From Nocardioides stalactiti (GTDB lineage: Bacteria; Actinomycetota; Actinomycetes; Propionibacteriales; Nocardioidaceae), in contig NZ_JACEFC010000038.1 of assembly GCF_014180715.1 (NCBI RefSeq), positions 1-34,849 on the forward strand: a stretch of 34,849 nt of DNA. Reading direction: 5' to 3'. The translations under genes were made by a program, and so were the position numbers. This document shows, piece after piece, positions 18,321 to 26,180 of the stretch. Position 1 is the stretch's first letter, and each line of letters starts with the position of its first letter. The notes below the pieces were generated by a model. It was not told the origin of the DNA, did no database searches, and worked only from the letters and a program-made list of their open reading frames with translations.

Positions 18321-19205
18321 TCACGCCTTCTTGGTCACGGCGTGACCACCGAAGCCGTTGCGCATCGCGGCGATCGCCTTCATCGCCATGTCGTCCTCCT
18401 GGCGGGACACGAAGCGCGCGAACAGGCTCGCGGAGATCGCCGGCATCGGCACGGCGTTCTCGATCGCCGCCTCCACCGTCCACCGACCCTCGCCGGAGTC
18501 CTCGGCGTAGCCGCGGAGCCCGTCGAGGTGCTCGTCAGCACGAAGCTGGTCGACGAGCAGGTCCAGCAACCAGGAGCGGACGACCGTGCCGGTTCGCCAG
18601 GACGCGAAGATCTCGGGCACGTTGTCGACGATGTCGACCTTCTCGAGCAGCTCCCAGCCCTCGGCGTAGGCCTGCATCATGGCGTACTCGATGCCGTTGT
18701 GGACCATCTTGGCGAAGTGCCCGGCGCCGGGTCGCGTCCCACAGTGAACAAGCCCGTCGGGTGTGTCAGCCGGCTTGAGGGCCTCGAACGCCGGCATCAC
18801 CTTGGCCGCGTCGTCGGCCGCACCGCCGTACATCAGGGCGTAGCCGTTCTGAAGTCCCCAGACCCCGCCGGACACCCCGCAGTCGACGAACCCGATGCCG
18901 TTCTCCGCCAGGGAGGCAGCATTGAGGGCGTCGTCGGTGTACTTGGAGTTGCCGCCGTCGACCACCAGGTCGCCGGCACCGAGCAGGCTCTTGAGCTCGG
19001 CGATCGTCGAACGCGTCGGGTCACCCGCCGGGACCATCACCCACACGACCTTGGGTGAGGGCAGGGCGTCGACGAGAGCCTCGAGGCTCTCCACGTCGGA
19101 GATCTCCGGGTTGCGGTCGTAGCCGACCACGGTCAGACCGGCGTTGCGCATGCGGGTGCGCATGTTGCCACCCATCTTGCCGAGCCCGATGAGTCCGATG
19201 TGCAT
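18321..19205 (-). CDS. gnd: 6-phosphogluconate dehydrogenase, short decarboxylating type
   Basis: 294 aa from ATG 19205, with AAGGGGAG upstream. It oxidatively decarboxylates 6-phosphogluconate to ribulose 5-phosphate in the pentose phosphate pathway. The Rossmann start is MHIGLIGLGKMGGNM. The residue after the second strand is Asp (VVGYDRN) rather than the Asn-Arg-Thr of NADP-specific long enzymes, which hints at NAD preference; this is an inference. Substrate and catalytic motifs are DGGNSKY, GVSGGVWGLQNGYALMYGG and AGHFAKMVHNGIEYAMMQAYAEG, including the catalytic Lys. The roughly 300-residue length identifies the short YqeC/GntZ-like form. It lies 23 bp after dnaN on the same strand, an arrangement seen in several actinobacteria. 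Confidence 0.95.
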   Translation of the reverse strand: MHIGLIGLGKMGGNMRTRMRNAGLTVVGYDRNPEISDVESLEALVDALPSPKVVWVMVPAGDPTRSTIAELKSLLGAGDLVVDGGNSKYTDDALNAASLAENGIGFVDCGVSGGVWGLQNGYALMYGGAADDAAKVMPAFEALKPADTPDGLVHCGTRPGAGHFAKMVHNGIEYAMMQAYAEGWELLEKVDIVDNVPEIFASWRTGTVVRSWLLDLLVDQLRADEHLDGLRGYAEDSGEGRWTVEAAIENAVPMPAISASLFARFVSRQEDDMAMKAIAAMRNGFGGHAVTKKA

Positions 19206-19228
19206 GCGCTGCTCCCCTTGCTAGACGG

Positions 19229-20374
19229 TCATCCCAGGAGACGGCGAGGCATCAGCAGGTAGCGGAAGGAGCCGGCCGTGTCGGAGGCCGACTCGTCGTC
19301 CGTGCCTGTGATGACCACCGGCTTGGAGGCCTGCGTGAAAGCAAGCTCGACCACAGCCTCGTCGACGGCGCCCAGCCCGTCGAGGAGGAACTGCGGGTTG
19401 AAGCCGGTGACCAGGTCCTCGCCCTCGATCTGGGCCTCGACCGACTCCGAGGCCTGGGCCTCGTCACCGGAGCCGGCGTCGAGGACGAGCACGCCGTCCT
19501 TGAACGCGAGCTGGACGGCCGTGTTGCGCTCGGCCACGAGAGATACGCGCTTGAGGGACTCGATGAGCGAGGCCTTGTCGAGCTTGGCGACGGTCAGCTT
19601 CTCGGTGGGGAAGAGGCTGCGGACCTTGGGGAACTCGCCGTCGAGGAGCCGGGTCGTCGTCCGGCGGACCCCGCCGGGGCCGCTCCCCTCGAAGCCGATG
19701 AGCCCGTCACCGGCGCCGGTGGCCGAGAGCGCGATCGTGACCTCGGGACCCGCGGTGAGCGACTTGGCCGTGTCACCGAGGACCTTGGCCGGCACCAGGG
19801 CGGCGACGCTGGCATCGGGTTGACCAGGGTTCCATGCGAGCTCGCGCTGGGCGAGGCGGAACCGGTCGGTGGCGAGGAGGGCGATGGTGTCGCCCTCGAT
19901 CTCGATCCGGACGCCGGTCAGCACCGGGAGCATGTCGTCGCGGCCGGCGGCGGTGACGGCCTGGCTGACCGCGTGGGCGAAGGCGTCGCTGGAGACGGTG
20001 CCGGTGGCCGCCGGCATCGACGGGATCGACGGGTAGTCCTCGACCGGCATCGTCTGCAGGGAGAAGCGAGCAGAACCACAGGTCAGCGAGACCCGGGAGC
20101 CGTCGATCATCACGTCGACCGGCTTGGCCGGGAGGCTGCGACAGATGTCGGCCAGCAGACGACCGCTGACGAGGGCGGATCCTTCGTCGCTCACGTCGGC
20201 CTGGAGCGTCGCCCGGGCGGACGTCTCGTAGTCGAACGTCGAGAGCACGAGGCCTTCGTCGCCCGCCTCGATGAGGAGGCCGGCGAGGACGGGGGCGCTG
20301 GGGCGGACAGGCAGGCTGCGGGCCGCCCAGGCGACGGCGTCGGCGAAGACGTCACGATCGACACGGAACTTCAC
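19229..20374 (-). CDS. dnaN: DNA polymerase III beta subunit (sliding clamp)
   Basis: 381 aa from GTG 20374. It forms the ring-shaped dimer that tethers DNA polymerase III to DNA. Three repeated clamp domains are visible: MKFRVDRDVFADAVAWAARSLPVRPSAPVLAGLLIEA at the start, TVSSDAFAHAVSQAVTAAGRDDMLPVLTGVRIE in the middle, and LTVAKLDKASLIESLKRVSLVAERN in the third. The end PVVITGTDDESA...YLLMPRRL matches the conserved C-terminal peptide region. Length is normal. It lies downstream of the origin-like spacer behind dnaA and 23 bp before gnd. Confidence 0.97.
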   Translation of the reverse strand: MKFRVDRDVFADAVAWAARSLPVRPSAPVLAGLLIEAGDEGLVLSTFDYETSARATLQADVSDEGSALVSGRLLADICRSLPAKPVDVMIDGSRVSLTCGSARFSLQTMPVEDYPSIPSMPAATGTVSSDAFAHAVSQAVTAAGRDDMLPVLTGVRIEIEGDTIALLATDRFRLAQRELAWNPGQPDASVAALVPAKVLGDTAKSLTAGPEVTIALSATGAGDGLIGFEGSGPGGVRRTTTRLLDGEFPKVRSLFPTEKLTVAKLDKASLIESLKRVSLVAERNTAVQLAFKDGVLVLDAGSGDEAQASESVEAQIEGEDLVTGFNPQFLLDGLGAVDEAVVELAFTQASKPVVITGTDDESASDTAGSFRYLLMPRRLLG

Positions 20375-20749
20375 GATGCGTCCTTACACAGAAGCGGGAG
20401 GTACGGGTGGGTGCGTCGCGTGGGGAATGACACGAATGTGCGCAGGGTGCATCCTGCCACGCGGTCGGTTCTCCACAGAGAGATGGCGGAGACATTGTTC
20501 CGGTGATCTCGGAGCATAGGAATTATGGGAGTAGTCATAGCGTCGGTGGAATCTGTGGAGAAGTCGTCTTCCTGCAGGTGAGGCGGTGTTTCGGGTTGTG
20601 AGTCGCGCTGTGGACTCGGCCCGTGGACCGTAGGCGTCGATGTGGAGGACCGGCGGCTGTGGAATCACAGGACCCGTCTGGCCACAGAATCCTCCCCGTG
20701 TAGTTCGCACCAATTCGGGGGCGTCGTCCACAGGTCGGGGTCCGTGGGT
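20375..20749. other. oriC: Candidate oriC: dnaA-dnaN spacer with DnaA boxes
   Basis: 375 bp without genes. DnaA-box-like nonamers (actinobacterial consensus TTGTCCACA) are: TTCTCCACA at 20469-20477 (+), the same sequence at 20554-20562 (-), GAGTCCACA at 20609-20617 (-), TCCTCCACA at 20641-20649 (-), GATTCCACA at 20658-20666 (-) and TCGTCCACA at 20724-20732 (+). A locally AT-rich stretch around 20513-20540 (CATAGGAATTATGGGAG) is a candidate unwinding element. In Streptomyces and Mycobacterium oriC lies in exactly this spacer. Box number is lower and boxes weaker than in Streptomyces. Confidence 0.75.
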
Positions 20750-22300
20750 TCAGCCCTGGCGGGCCTGCATCTTGACGCGGTTGGTGAGCTCGCTGACCTG
20801 GTTGAAGACGGCGCGGCGCTCGCCGAGGAGCTGGTTGATCTTCCGCTCTGCGTACATGACCGTCGTGTGGTCGCGGTTGCCGAACTGGGCGCCGATCTTG
20901 GGAAGGGACAGCCCGGTGAGCTCGCGACAGAGGTACATCGCGATCTGACGGGCCATCACGAGGTGCCGTCCGCGGCTCGGTCCGGTGAGCTCCTCGATGG
21001 AGAGCCCGAAGTACGCCGCGGTCTGGGCGATGATGAGCGGCGCGGTGATCTCGGGCTCGCCGCCCTCGGGGATGAGGTCCTTGAGCACGATCTCGGCCAG
21101 CGTGAGGTCGACGTCCTGGCGGTTGAGGTTGGCGAACGCCGTGACCCGGATCAGTGCACCCTCGAGCTCGCGGATGTTGGTCTGGATCTTGCTGGCGATG
21201 AACTCGAGGACGTCCGGCGGCGCGGTGAGGCGGTCCATCGCGGCCTTCTTGCGCAGGATCGCGATCCGGGTCTCGAGGTCCGGCGGCTGCACGTCGGTGA
21301 TGAGACCCCACTCGAAGCGGTTGCGAAGACGGTCCTCGAGGGCCTCGAGCTTCTTCGGCGCCTGGTCGGAGGTGAGGACGATCTGCTTCTGCGCGTTGTG
21401 GAGGTAGTTGAAGGTGTGGAAGAACTCCTCCTGCGTCTGGGTCTTGCCCTGCAGGAACTGGATGTCGTCGATGAGGAGGACGTCGACCTCGCGGTAGCGC
21501 TTCTTGAAGCGGTCCTGCCGGTCGTCGCGGATCGAGTTGATGAACTCGTTGGTGAACTCCTCGGAGCTGACGTAGCGCACCTTCGCGCCGGCGTAGAGGC
21601 TGCGCACGTAGTGACCGATGGCGTGGAGCAGGTGGGTCTTGCCCAGGCCGGAGTCGCCGTAGACGAGCAGGGGGTTGTAGGACTTGCCGGGCGCCTCGGA
21701 GACGGCCACGGCAGCCGCGTGAGGGAACCGGTTGGACGACCCGATGACGAAGGTCTCGAAGGTGTACTTCGGGTTGAGGCGCGCCTCGGTGGACGGGTTC
21801 GCCGGGTGGCCGGACGGCGTGAGCGGCGCCTGCGCCGGCGGGAACGGGGAGCGGACGGGCTCGACCTCAGGCGTGGCCGGCTCGTCGTAGGTCGACGAAT
21901 CGATCTGTCGATTTGTCGACATGTCGCCGAATCCATTCGCCTCCGGAGGCTCCGCGTCGAGGTGCGACGGCACAGGCTCGCGTACGGCGTCGGGGTGCTG
22001 GAGCAGGCTGGGGTCGACGGTCACCGCCAGCTGGACGTCGTGCCCGAAGCGATCGGTGAGCGCGTCCTCGAGGTGGCCGCGGACGCGACCCTCGAGCCGC
22101 TTGCGGGTGAAGTCGTCGGGGACCGCGACGATGGCGGTCGTGCCGTGCAGGGTGACCGGCCGGCTGGCCTGGAGCCACGCGCGCTGAGGTGCCTGCAGCT
22201 CCTCGATCACCGAGAGCCAGGCCTCCTCCAGGCGCGTGAGCGCCGGGTCGGTCCCGGGTCGGTCGGTGCGGGTGACCTCCTGGTCGTCGTTCCCCGTCAC
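20750..22300 (-). CDS. dnaA: Chromosomal replication initiator DnaA
   Basis: 516 aa from GTG 22300, chosen because GGGGAGAGGAAGAC precedes it; a longer frame to 22369 lacks a ribosome site. Domain I (about 18-110) is the oligomerisation/DciA-helicase contact domain. Domain II (about 111-170) is a short Pro/Glu-rich linker. Domain III is the AAA+ ATPase with Walker A GDSGLGKT (215-222), Walker B LLIDD (275-279) and sensor region DRLRNRFEWGL (323-333). Domain IV has the DNA-binding signature GNRDHTTVMYAERKI (474-488). The linker contains an AT-rich segment with rare codons (residues 126-140) that is part of a repeat also found after parB. It is divergent from rpmH, the classic arrangement. Confidence 0.98.
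   Translation of the reverse strand: MTGNDDQEVTRTDRPGTDPALTRLEEAWLSVIEELQAPQRAWLQASRPVTLHGTTAIVAVPDDFTRKRLEGRVRGHLEDALTDRFGHDVQLAVTVDPSLLQHPDAVREPVPSHLDAEPPEANGFGDMSTNRQIDSSTYDEPATPEVEPVRSPFPPAQAPLTPSGHPANPSTEARLNPKYTFETFVIGSSNRFPHAAAVAVSEAPGKSYNPLLVYGDSGLGKTHLLHAIGHYVRSLYAGAKVRYVSSEEFTNEFINSIRDDRQDRFKKRYREVDVLLIDDIQFLQGKTQTQEEFFHTFNYLHNAQKQIVLTSDQAPKKLEALEDRLRNRFEWGLITDVQPPDLETRIAILRKKAAMDRLTAPPDVLEFIASKIQTNIRELEGALIRVTAFANLNRQDVDLTLAEIVLKDLIPEGGEPEITAPLIIAQTAAYFGLSIEELTGPSRGRHLVMARQIAMYLCRELTGLSLPKIGAQFGNRDHTTVMYAERKINQLLGERRAVFNQVSELTNRVKMQARQG
21891..21928 (+). repeat. 8-bp-phased GTCGAC-type repeat inside dnaA linker
   Basis: Thirty-eight bases are built from degenerate octamers ending in GTCGAC/TCGAT, including TTGTCGACATGTCG. 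They encode DnaA residues around DMSTNRQIDSST in the non-conserved domain II. By my hand alignment the segment is identical at 28 of 38 positions with 28266-28303, and both contain TTGTCGACANGTCG. It is AT-rich for this genome. Confidence 0.55.
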
Positions 22301-22380
22301 GTCTTCCTCTCCCCATCGTCGCCCGTCGATGCTGCGCACCGTCGGTTTTCTCCAGACTCGTGGCAGCACCTCTGAGTGCT

Positions 22381-22639
22381 ACCTCCACAAGTTTGTCCAC
22401 AGGCTGTGAACAGATGATCGCTGCTCGCGTCAGTGACGCGCCGAGGCTGTTCCGGATCGCACTCGGACACTCGTTTGTGCAGGTCAGGCGCCAGTTCGTG
22501 GACCTGAGGCCGATCCTTGCTTCGACGAGTGGGCCACCGTGCTGCCCGAACCGGCGGGGAATCCCGGAGAGGCCGAACCTAGCCGTGCCCGGCCTGTGGA
22601 TCAACCCGTTCTCCACAGGTTCTCACGCTGATGTCCACA
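22381..22639. promoter_or_regulatory. DnaA-box cluster upstream of dnaA
   Basis: Boxes: ACCTCCACA 22381-22389 (+), TTGTCCACA 22393-22401 (+, perfect actinobacterial consensus), CTGTTCACA 22405-22413 (-), TGATCCACA 22595-22603 (-), TTCTCCACA 22609-22617 (+) and ATGTCCACA 22631-22639 (+). They form two groups about 180 bp apart. They may belong to a bipartite origin or regulate dnaA transcription. Confidence 0.7.
22576..22604 (-). promoter_or_regulatory. dnaA promoter with DnaA box over the -35
   Basis: On the minus strand TTGATC (22599-22604) and TAGGTT (22576-22581) are separated by exactly 17 bp, a good vegetative promoter. The -35 overlaps the DnaA box TGATCCACA (22595-22603), so DnaA binding should block RNA polymerase, predicting autorepression. 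Confidence 0.7.
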
Positions 22640-22702
22640 TCCGTCCGGCGGGGTGTGCGCCGTGTGGTGTGATTCCCGCGTAGAGTCACACGTTTCGTCG
22701 GT

Positions 22703-22732
22703 TTGACCCTGTTGTCGTCGCCCGCGTACCGT
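22703..22732 (+). promoter_or_regulatory. rpmH operon promoter
   Basis: TTGACC (22703-22708), an 18-bp spacer and TACCGT (22727-22732) form a good sigma-A-type promoter reading toward rpmH. Confidence 0.65.
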
Positions 22733-22919
22733 TGTGCGGTCATCCGGTGTCGACCGGTGCCGCATGTCCGTGGCCGCCCCATCCGGGGATGCTCCGCGGA
22801 CGCGCGGTGCCAGCCGAAAGCTGCACCAGGTCATCCGGACGGGCACACCTGGCGTGTGCTCGTTCGACCGGGCCGCACCGGATGGCCCTTCCCAAGACTT
22901 TCCATCTGAGAGGTCCATC

Positions 22920-23057
22920 GTGAGCAAGCGGACGTACCAGCCGAACAACCGTCGTCGTCACAAGAAGCACGGCTTCCGACTGCGGATGCGCACCCGCGCT
23001 GGCCGCGCCATCCTGGCGAACCGCCGCCAGAAGGGCCGCAAGAGCCTCGCTGTCTGA
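22920..23057 (+). CDS. rpmH: 50S ribosomal protein L34 (bL34)
   Basis: 45 aa from GTG 22920, preceded by GAGAGG at good spacing. The sequence is the very basic L34 signature: [19 protein letters not shown] then [23 protein letters not shown]. It lies next to the peptidyl transferase region of the large subunit. First gene of the rpmH-rnpA-yidD-yidC-khpB-rsmG cluster, divergent from dnaA as in most bacteria. Confidence 0.98.
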   Translation: MSKRTYQPNNRRRHKKHGFRLRMRTRAGRAILANRRQKGRKSLAV

Positions 23058-23118
23058 GGCAGCGGGCCATGCCCCTGGCAGCCGACGCGGCGGCCGTGCG
23101 GGCTGACTGGAGGGCACC

Positions 23119-23493
23119 TTGCTGCCTCCCGACCGCCGGCTGACCCGCCCTACCTCCTTCCGACACGCCATCAAGGCGGGCCGTCGGTCGGGTTCGCGCA
23201 CCCTGGTGACGCACCTGGCGGTGGCGGAGGAGCCCGTGGGCGACCAGCCGCGCATCGGGTTCGTGGTCAGCAAGGCCGTGGGCAACGCCGTCACCCGCAA
23301 CCGGGTCAAGCGACGGTTGCGTCACGCGGCGGCGCCTCTCCACGACCGGCTTCCGGCCGACGCCCTGCTCGTCGTACGGGCCCAGCCCGCCGCTGCTGCC
23401 GCATCCGCGGCGGAACTGGCGGCAGATCTCGAGCGTTGCCTGGACAAGAGCCTCGGCGCGTCCGTCGCCGGCTCCGAACAGGTGGCCCTGTGA
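23119..23493 (+). CDS. rnpA: Ribonuclease P protein component
   Basis: 124 aa from TTG 23119, with GGAGGG seven bases upstream, a good reason to accept the unusual TTG start. RnpA is the protein cofactor of RNase P and helps the RNA subunit bind pre-tRNA. The family signature is present: [46 protein letters not shown] with the RNR motif, and [11 protein letters not shown]. Its stop overlaps the yidD start (GTGA), indicating coupling. Confidence 0.96.
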   Translation: MLPPDRRLTRPTSFRHAIKAGRRSGSRTLVTHLAVAEEPVGDQPRIGFVVSKAVGNAVTRNRVKRRLRHAAAPLHDRLPADALLVVRAQPAAAAASAAELAADLERCLDKSLGASVAGSEQVAL

Positions 23494-23765
23494 AGTGGGT
23501 GCTGGTCGCGCTGCTGCGTGGCTACCGCGCGGTGATCAGCCCGCTCTACGGAGAGGTGTGCCGCTACTACCCCTCGTGCTCGGCCTATGCCCTGGAGGCC
23601 GTGCGGACGCACGGCAGCATCAAGGGCAGCTGGCTGGCCGTCCGACGCCTGGCCCGCTGCCACCCGTGGGCCCCCGGCGGCGTCGACCACGTTCCCCCTG
23701 CATCCCCGGCACTCCGGGGCCACCGTTGCGCGAGCAACGGTGATCACATTGAACAAGGAGTCTGA
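23490..23765 (+). CDS. yidD: Membrane protein insertion efficiency factor YidD
   Basis: 91 aa from GTG 23490, overlapping the rnpA stop by 4 bp. It carries the amphipathic start [18 protein letters not shown] and the conserved core [15 protein letters not shown]...[28 protein letters not shown] with its three cysteines. YidD attaches to the inner face of the membrane and aids YidC-dependent insertion. The 3' end is less conserved, also usual. It is immediately followed by yidC. Confidence 0.95.
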   Translation: MKWVLVALLRGYRAVISPLYGEVCRYYPSCSAYALEAVRTHGSIKGSWLAVRRLARCHPWAPGGVDHVPPASPALRGHRCASNGDHIEQGV

Positions 23766-24791
23766 GTGGGCATCCTCGGCGACATCGGCCACTTCATCAT
23801 GGTGCCGCTGTACTACATCATCTCGGCGGTGCTGATCGGCTGGCACAAGCTGTTCACCCTGCTCGGGCTCGACCCGGAGGGTGGTGCTGCCTGGGCCCTC
23901 TCGATCATCGGACTCACGCTCGTCATCCGAGCGGCGCTGATCCCGCTCTTCGTGAAGCAGATCAAGTCGAGCCGCAACATGCAGCTGATCCAGCCCAAGG
24001 TGCGGGAGCTGCAGAAGAAGTACGGCCACGACCGGCAGAAGCTGGCCGAGGAGACCATGAAGCTCTACAAGGACGCGGGCACGAACCCGTTCGCGTCCTG
24101 CCTGCCGATCCTGCTGCAGATGCCGATCTTCTTCGCGCTGTTCCGCCTCCTCGACCAGGCGGCCAAGCACAACAAGGCGCACGGGTTCCTGACCGAGAAC
24201 CTCGCTCGACAGTTCGGTGAGTCCGAGGTCTTCGGCAAGATCCCGCTCGCGGACTCGTTCTGGGGTGCCACGCCCTGGGGCGCCGGCGCGGACAACGGTG
24301 CCGTCGTGGCGGTCGCGGCCTTCCTCGTGCTGGCGATGACCGCCACCACGTTCACGACGCAGCGCCAGCTGATGGCCAAGAACATGCCGGCCGACGCCAT
24401 GACGGGCCCCTACGCCCAGCAGCAGAAGATGCTGCTCTACATCCTCCCGGTGGCGTTCGGCCTCGGCGGTGTCGCGTTCCCGATCGGTGTCCTCCTGTAC
24501 TGGACCACCTCGAACCTGTGGACGATGGGCCAGCAGTTCTACGTCATCCGCAACAACCCGGCGCCCGGCACGCCTGCCTTCAAGGCCAAGCAGGACCGGG
24601 ACAAGGCCAAGGCCGTGAAGCACCCGGAGAAGTACGCCAGCTACGACGCGGTCGCCGAGGCGGACGCGATCCCCGAGCCTGAGCAGCGTCCGGCCCAGCG
24701 GGTCCAGCCCAAGAAGCAGACCCGTTCCCAGCGCAAGACCGGCGGCAAGCCGGGCACCGGAACCAACCCGAACAAGGGAGGCACCAAGTGA
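23766..24791 (+). CDS. yidC: Membrane protein insertase YidC
   Basis: 341 aa from GTG 23766, starting on the base after the yidD stop, with AAGGAG upstream. It inserts membrane proteins alone or with SecYEG. The Gram-positive form lacks the large periplasmic domain: a first helix (about 10-30), then WALSIIGLTLVIRAALIPLFVKQ with the conserved groove Arg (R55), a cytoplasmic hairpin QPKVRELQKKYGHDRQKLAEETMKLYKDAG, CLPILLQMPIFFALFRLL, and further helices at about 180-200 and 222-242. The last 60 residues are a basic cytoplasmic tail (RVQPKKQTRSQRKTGGKPG) that can contact the ribosome. It overlaps khpB by 4 bp. Confidence 0.97.
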   Translation: MGILGDIGHFIMVPLYYIISAVLIGWHKLFTLLGLDPEGGAAWALSIIGLTLVIRAALIPLFVKQIKSSRNMQLIQPKVRELQKKYGHDRQKLAEETMKLYKDAGTNPFASCLPILLQMPIFFALFRLLDQAAKHNKAHGFLTENLARQFGESEVFGKIPLADSFWGATPWGAGADNGAVVAVAAFLVLAMTATTFTTQRQLMAKNMPADAMTGPYAQQQKMLLYILPVAFGLGGVAFPIGVLLYWTTSNLWTMGQQFYVIRNNPAPGTPAFKAKQDRDKAKAVKHPEKYASYDAVAEADAIPEPEQRPAQRVQPKKQTRSQRKTGGKPGTGTNPNKGGTK

Positions 24792-25354
24792 GCACCGAGA
24801 CCGACATCCACGAGACCGACGTCGACGAGACCGACGTCGAGCAGACCGACGTCGACGAGACCGACGCTGAGGCACCTGCTGCGGAAGGTGCTCTCGTCGA
24901 GCGCCTCGAGCGCGAGGGCGACATCGCCGCCGACTACCTCGAGGAGCTCCTCGACATCGGCGACCTGGACGGCGACCTGGACATGGACGTGGAGGCCGAT
25001 CGGGCCGCCGTCTCCATCGTCGGCGCCGACCTGGCGCAGCTGGTCGGGCAGGACGGCAAGGTCCTGGAAGCCCTGCAGGAGCTGACGCGGCTCGCGGTCT
25101 ACCGCGAGACCGGCGAGCGCTCGCGCCTGATGCTCGACATCTCCGGCTTCCGAGCGGACAAGCGTTCGCGCCTGACCAAGCTCGGCGAGGACACGGCCGC
25201 GCAGGTCAAGGAGTCGGGCCGGTCGGTGTCCCTCGACGCGATGTCGCCGTTCGAGCGCAAGATCGTCCACGACGCGGTGGCCGCGGCCGGGCTGCGGTCG
25301 GAGTCCGAGGGCGTCGAGCCGCGACGCTACGTCGTGGTCCTCCCGGCGGACTGA
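24788..25354 (+). CDS. khpB: RNA-binding protein KhpB/Jag (KH plus R3H domains)
   Basis: 188 aa from GTG 24788, overlapping the yidC stop. The N-terminus is acidic and repetitive (five ETDxx units, residues 4-28). Residues about 62-128 form a KH-type domain (VSIVGADLAQLVGQDGKVLEALQELTRLAVY), and residues about 135-188 the R3H domain with the Arg-x3-His motif in SPFERKIVHDAV. KhpB/Jag works with KhpA as a global RNA chaperone affecting cell elongation and division in Gram-positive bacteria. The Jag-N domain found in firmicutes is replaced by the acidic repeat. Confidence 0.92.
   Translation: MSTETDIHETDVDETDVEQTDVDETDAEAPAAEGALVERLEREGDIAADYLEELLDIGDLDGDLDMDVEADRAAVSIVGADLAQLVGQDGKVLEALQELTRLAVYRETGERSRLMLDISGFRADKRSRLTKLGEDTAAQVKESGRSVSLDAMSPFERKIVHDAVAAAGLRSESEGVEPRRYVVVLPAD
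24797..24871 (+). repeat. Five 15-bp tandem units in the 5' end of khpB
   Basis: Units at 24797, 24812, 24827, 24842 and 24857 follow GAGACCGACGTCGAC with few changes and encode ETDIH, ETDVD, ETDVE, QTDVD, ETDAE. In-frame repeats of this kind can vary in number between strains by slippage. Confidence 0.9.
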
Positions 25355-25362
25355 CCGGGGAC

Positions 25363-25376
25363 GTTTCACGTGAAAC
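25363..25376. promoter_or_regulatory. parS: parS site 1, overlapping the rsmG start codon
   Basis: GTTTCACGTGAAAC, the perfect 14-bp core of the ParB-binding site consensus TGTTTCACGTGAAACA. The rsmG GTG start (25370-25372) is part of the palindrome. Confidence 0.95.
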
Positions 25377-26104
25377 CTCCCGTCGGCGACGCCGGCGGAC
25401 TGGGGCCCGCACCTGACGTGGTGCGGGCCCTCTTCGCCTCCGGACGTCTTCCCCTCCTCCAGCGCTACGCCGAGCTGCTCGCGACCGACGGTGTCGTCCG
25501 CGGTCTCATCGGCCCCCGTGAGGTCCCTCGGCTCTGGGACCGCCACCTGGTCAACTGCGGTCTCCTCGCCCTGGCTGTCCCGGAAGGGGCCACGGTCGCC
25601 GACATCGGCTCGGGCGCGGGTCTGCCGGGCCTTGTGCTGGCGCTCGCTCGCCCCGACGCCCAGGTGACCCTCGTCGAGCCGCTGCTGCGACGGACCACCT
25701 TCCTCGAGGAGGTCGTCGCCGAGCTCGGGCTGGTCAACGTCGAGGTCCGGCGCGATCGGGCTGACGCGCTCCACGGCACGGCCACGTACGACGTCGTGAC
25801 GGCTCGGGCGGTGGCCGGTCTCGAGAAGCTCGCGGGCTGGTGCCTCCCGCTGGTCGCTCCGACGGGTGCGCTGGTGGCGATGAAGGGCGACTCGGCCGAG
25901 CAGGAGATCGCCGAGGCGTGGCCCGTGCTGAAGAAGCGGGGGTGCGCGCGCCCGGTCGTCGAGGACCTTCATTCCCCCGCCCTCGAGGGCTTGGACGCAG
26001 GTGCAGCGACCATGCGCGTCGTCCGGGTTACCTGGGCCGATCCATCACGAGTATCGTTGCCGACTTCGGGTGGGCCCGCTCGACGGCGGCGACGCCCCCA
26101 CTGA
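25370..26104 (+). CDS. rsmG: 16S rRNA (guanine-N7) methyltransferase RsmG (GidB)
   Basis: 244 aa from GTG 25370, inside parS site 1; GGGGAC upstream could serve as ribosome site. RsmG methylates G527 (E. coli numbering) of 16S rRNA using S-adenosylmethionine; its loss gives low-level streptomycin resistance. The family core is visible: LLQRYAELLA, VPRLWDRHLVNC, the SAM motif VADIGSGAGLPGLVLA (about 76-91), VEPLLRRTTFLEEVV and DVVTARAVAGLEKLAGW, then MKGDSAEQEI. The last 25 residues (DPSRVSLPTSGGPARRRRRPH region) are an Arg-rich tail beyond the usual fold. It lies between khpB and parA. Confidence 0.95.
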   Translation: MKPPVGDAGGLGPAPDVVRALFASGRLPLLQRYAELLATDGVVRGLIGPREVPRLWDRHLVNCGLLALAVPEGATVADIGSGAGLPGLVLALARPDAQVTLVEPLLRRTTFLEEVVAELGLVNVEVRRDRADALHGTATYDVVTARAVAGLEKLAGWCLPLVAPTGALVAMKGDSAEQEIAEAWPVLKKRGCARPVVEDLHSPALEGLDAGAATMRVVRVTWADPSRVSLPTSGGPARRRRRPH

Positions 26105-26180
26105 GTTTTCCACCGGTTCGGACCCCCGTCCTGAGCCTGATTCTCCACAGTCCGTCCCCCTTTTTCCACAGGAGGCCCCG

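Larger units (their letters stand above)
22301..22919. other. dnaA-rpmH divergent intergenic region
   Basis: 619 bp without genes. It holds a second DnaA-box cluster (22381-22639), the dnaA promoter (22576-22604, minus) and the rpmH promoter (22703-22732, plus). The implied dnaA leader is about 270 nt and the rpmH leader about 180 nt, both long enough to carry regulatory structure. I see no small gene. Confidence 0.7.
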
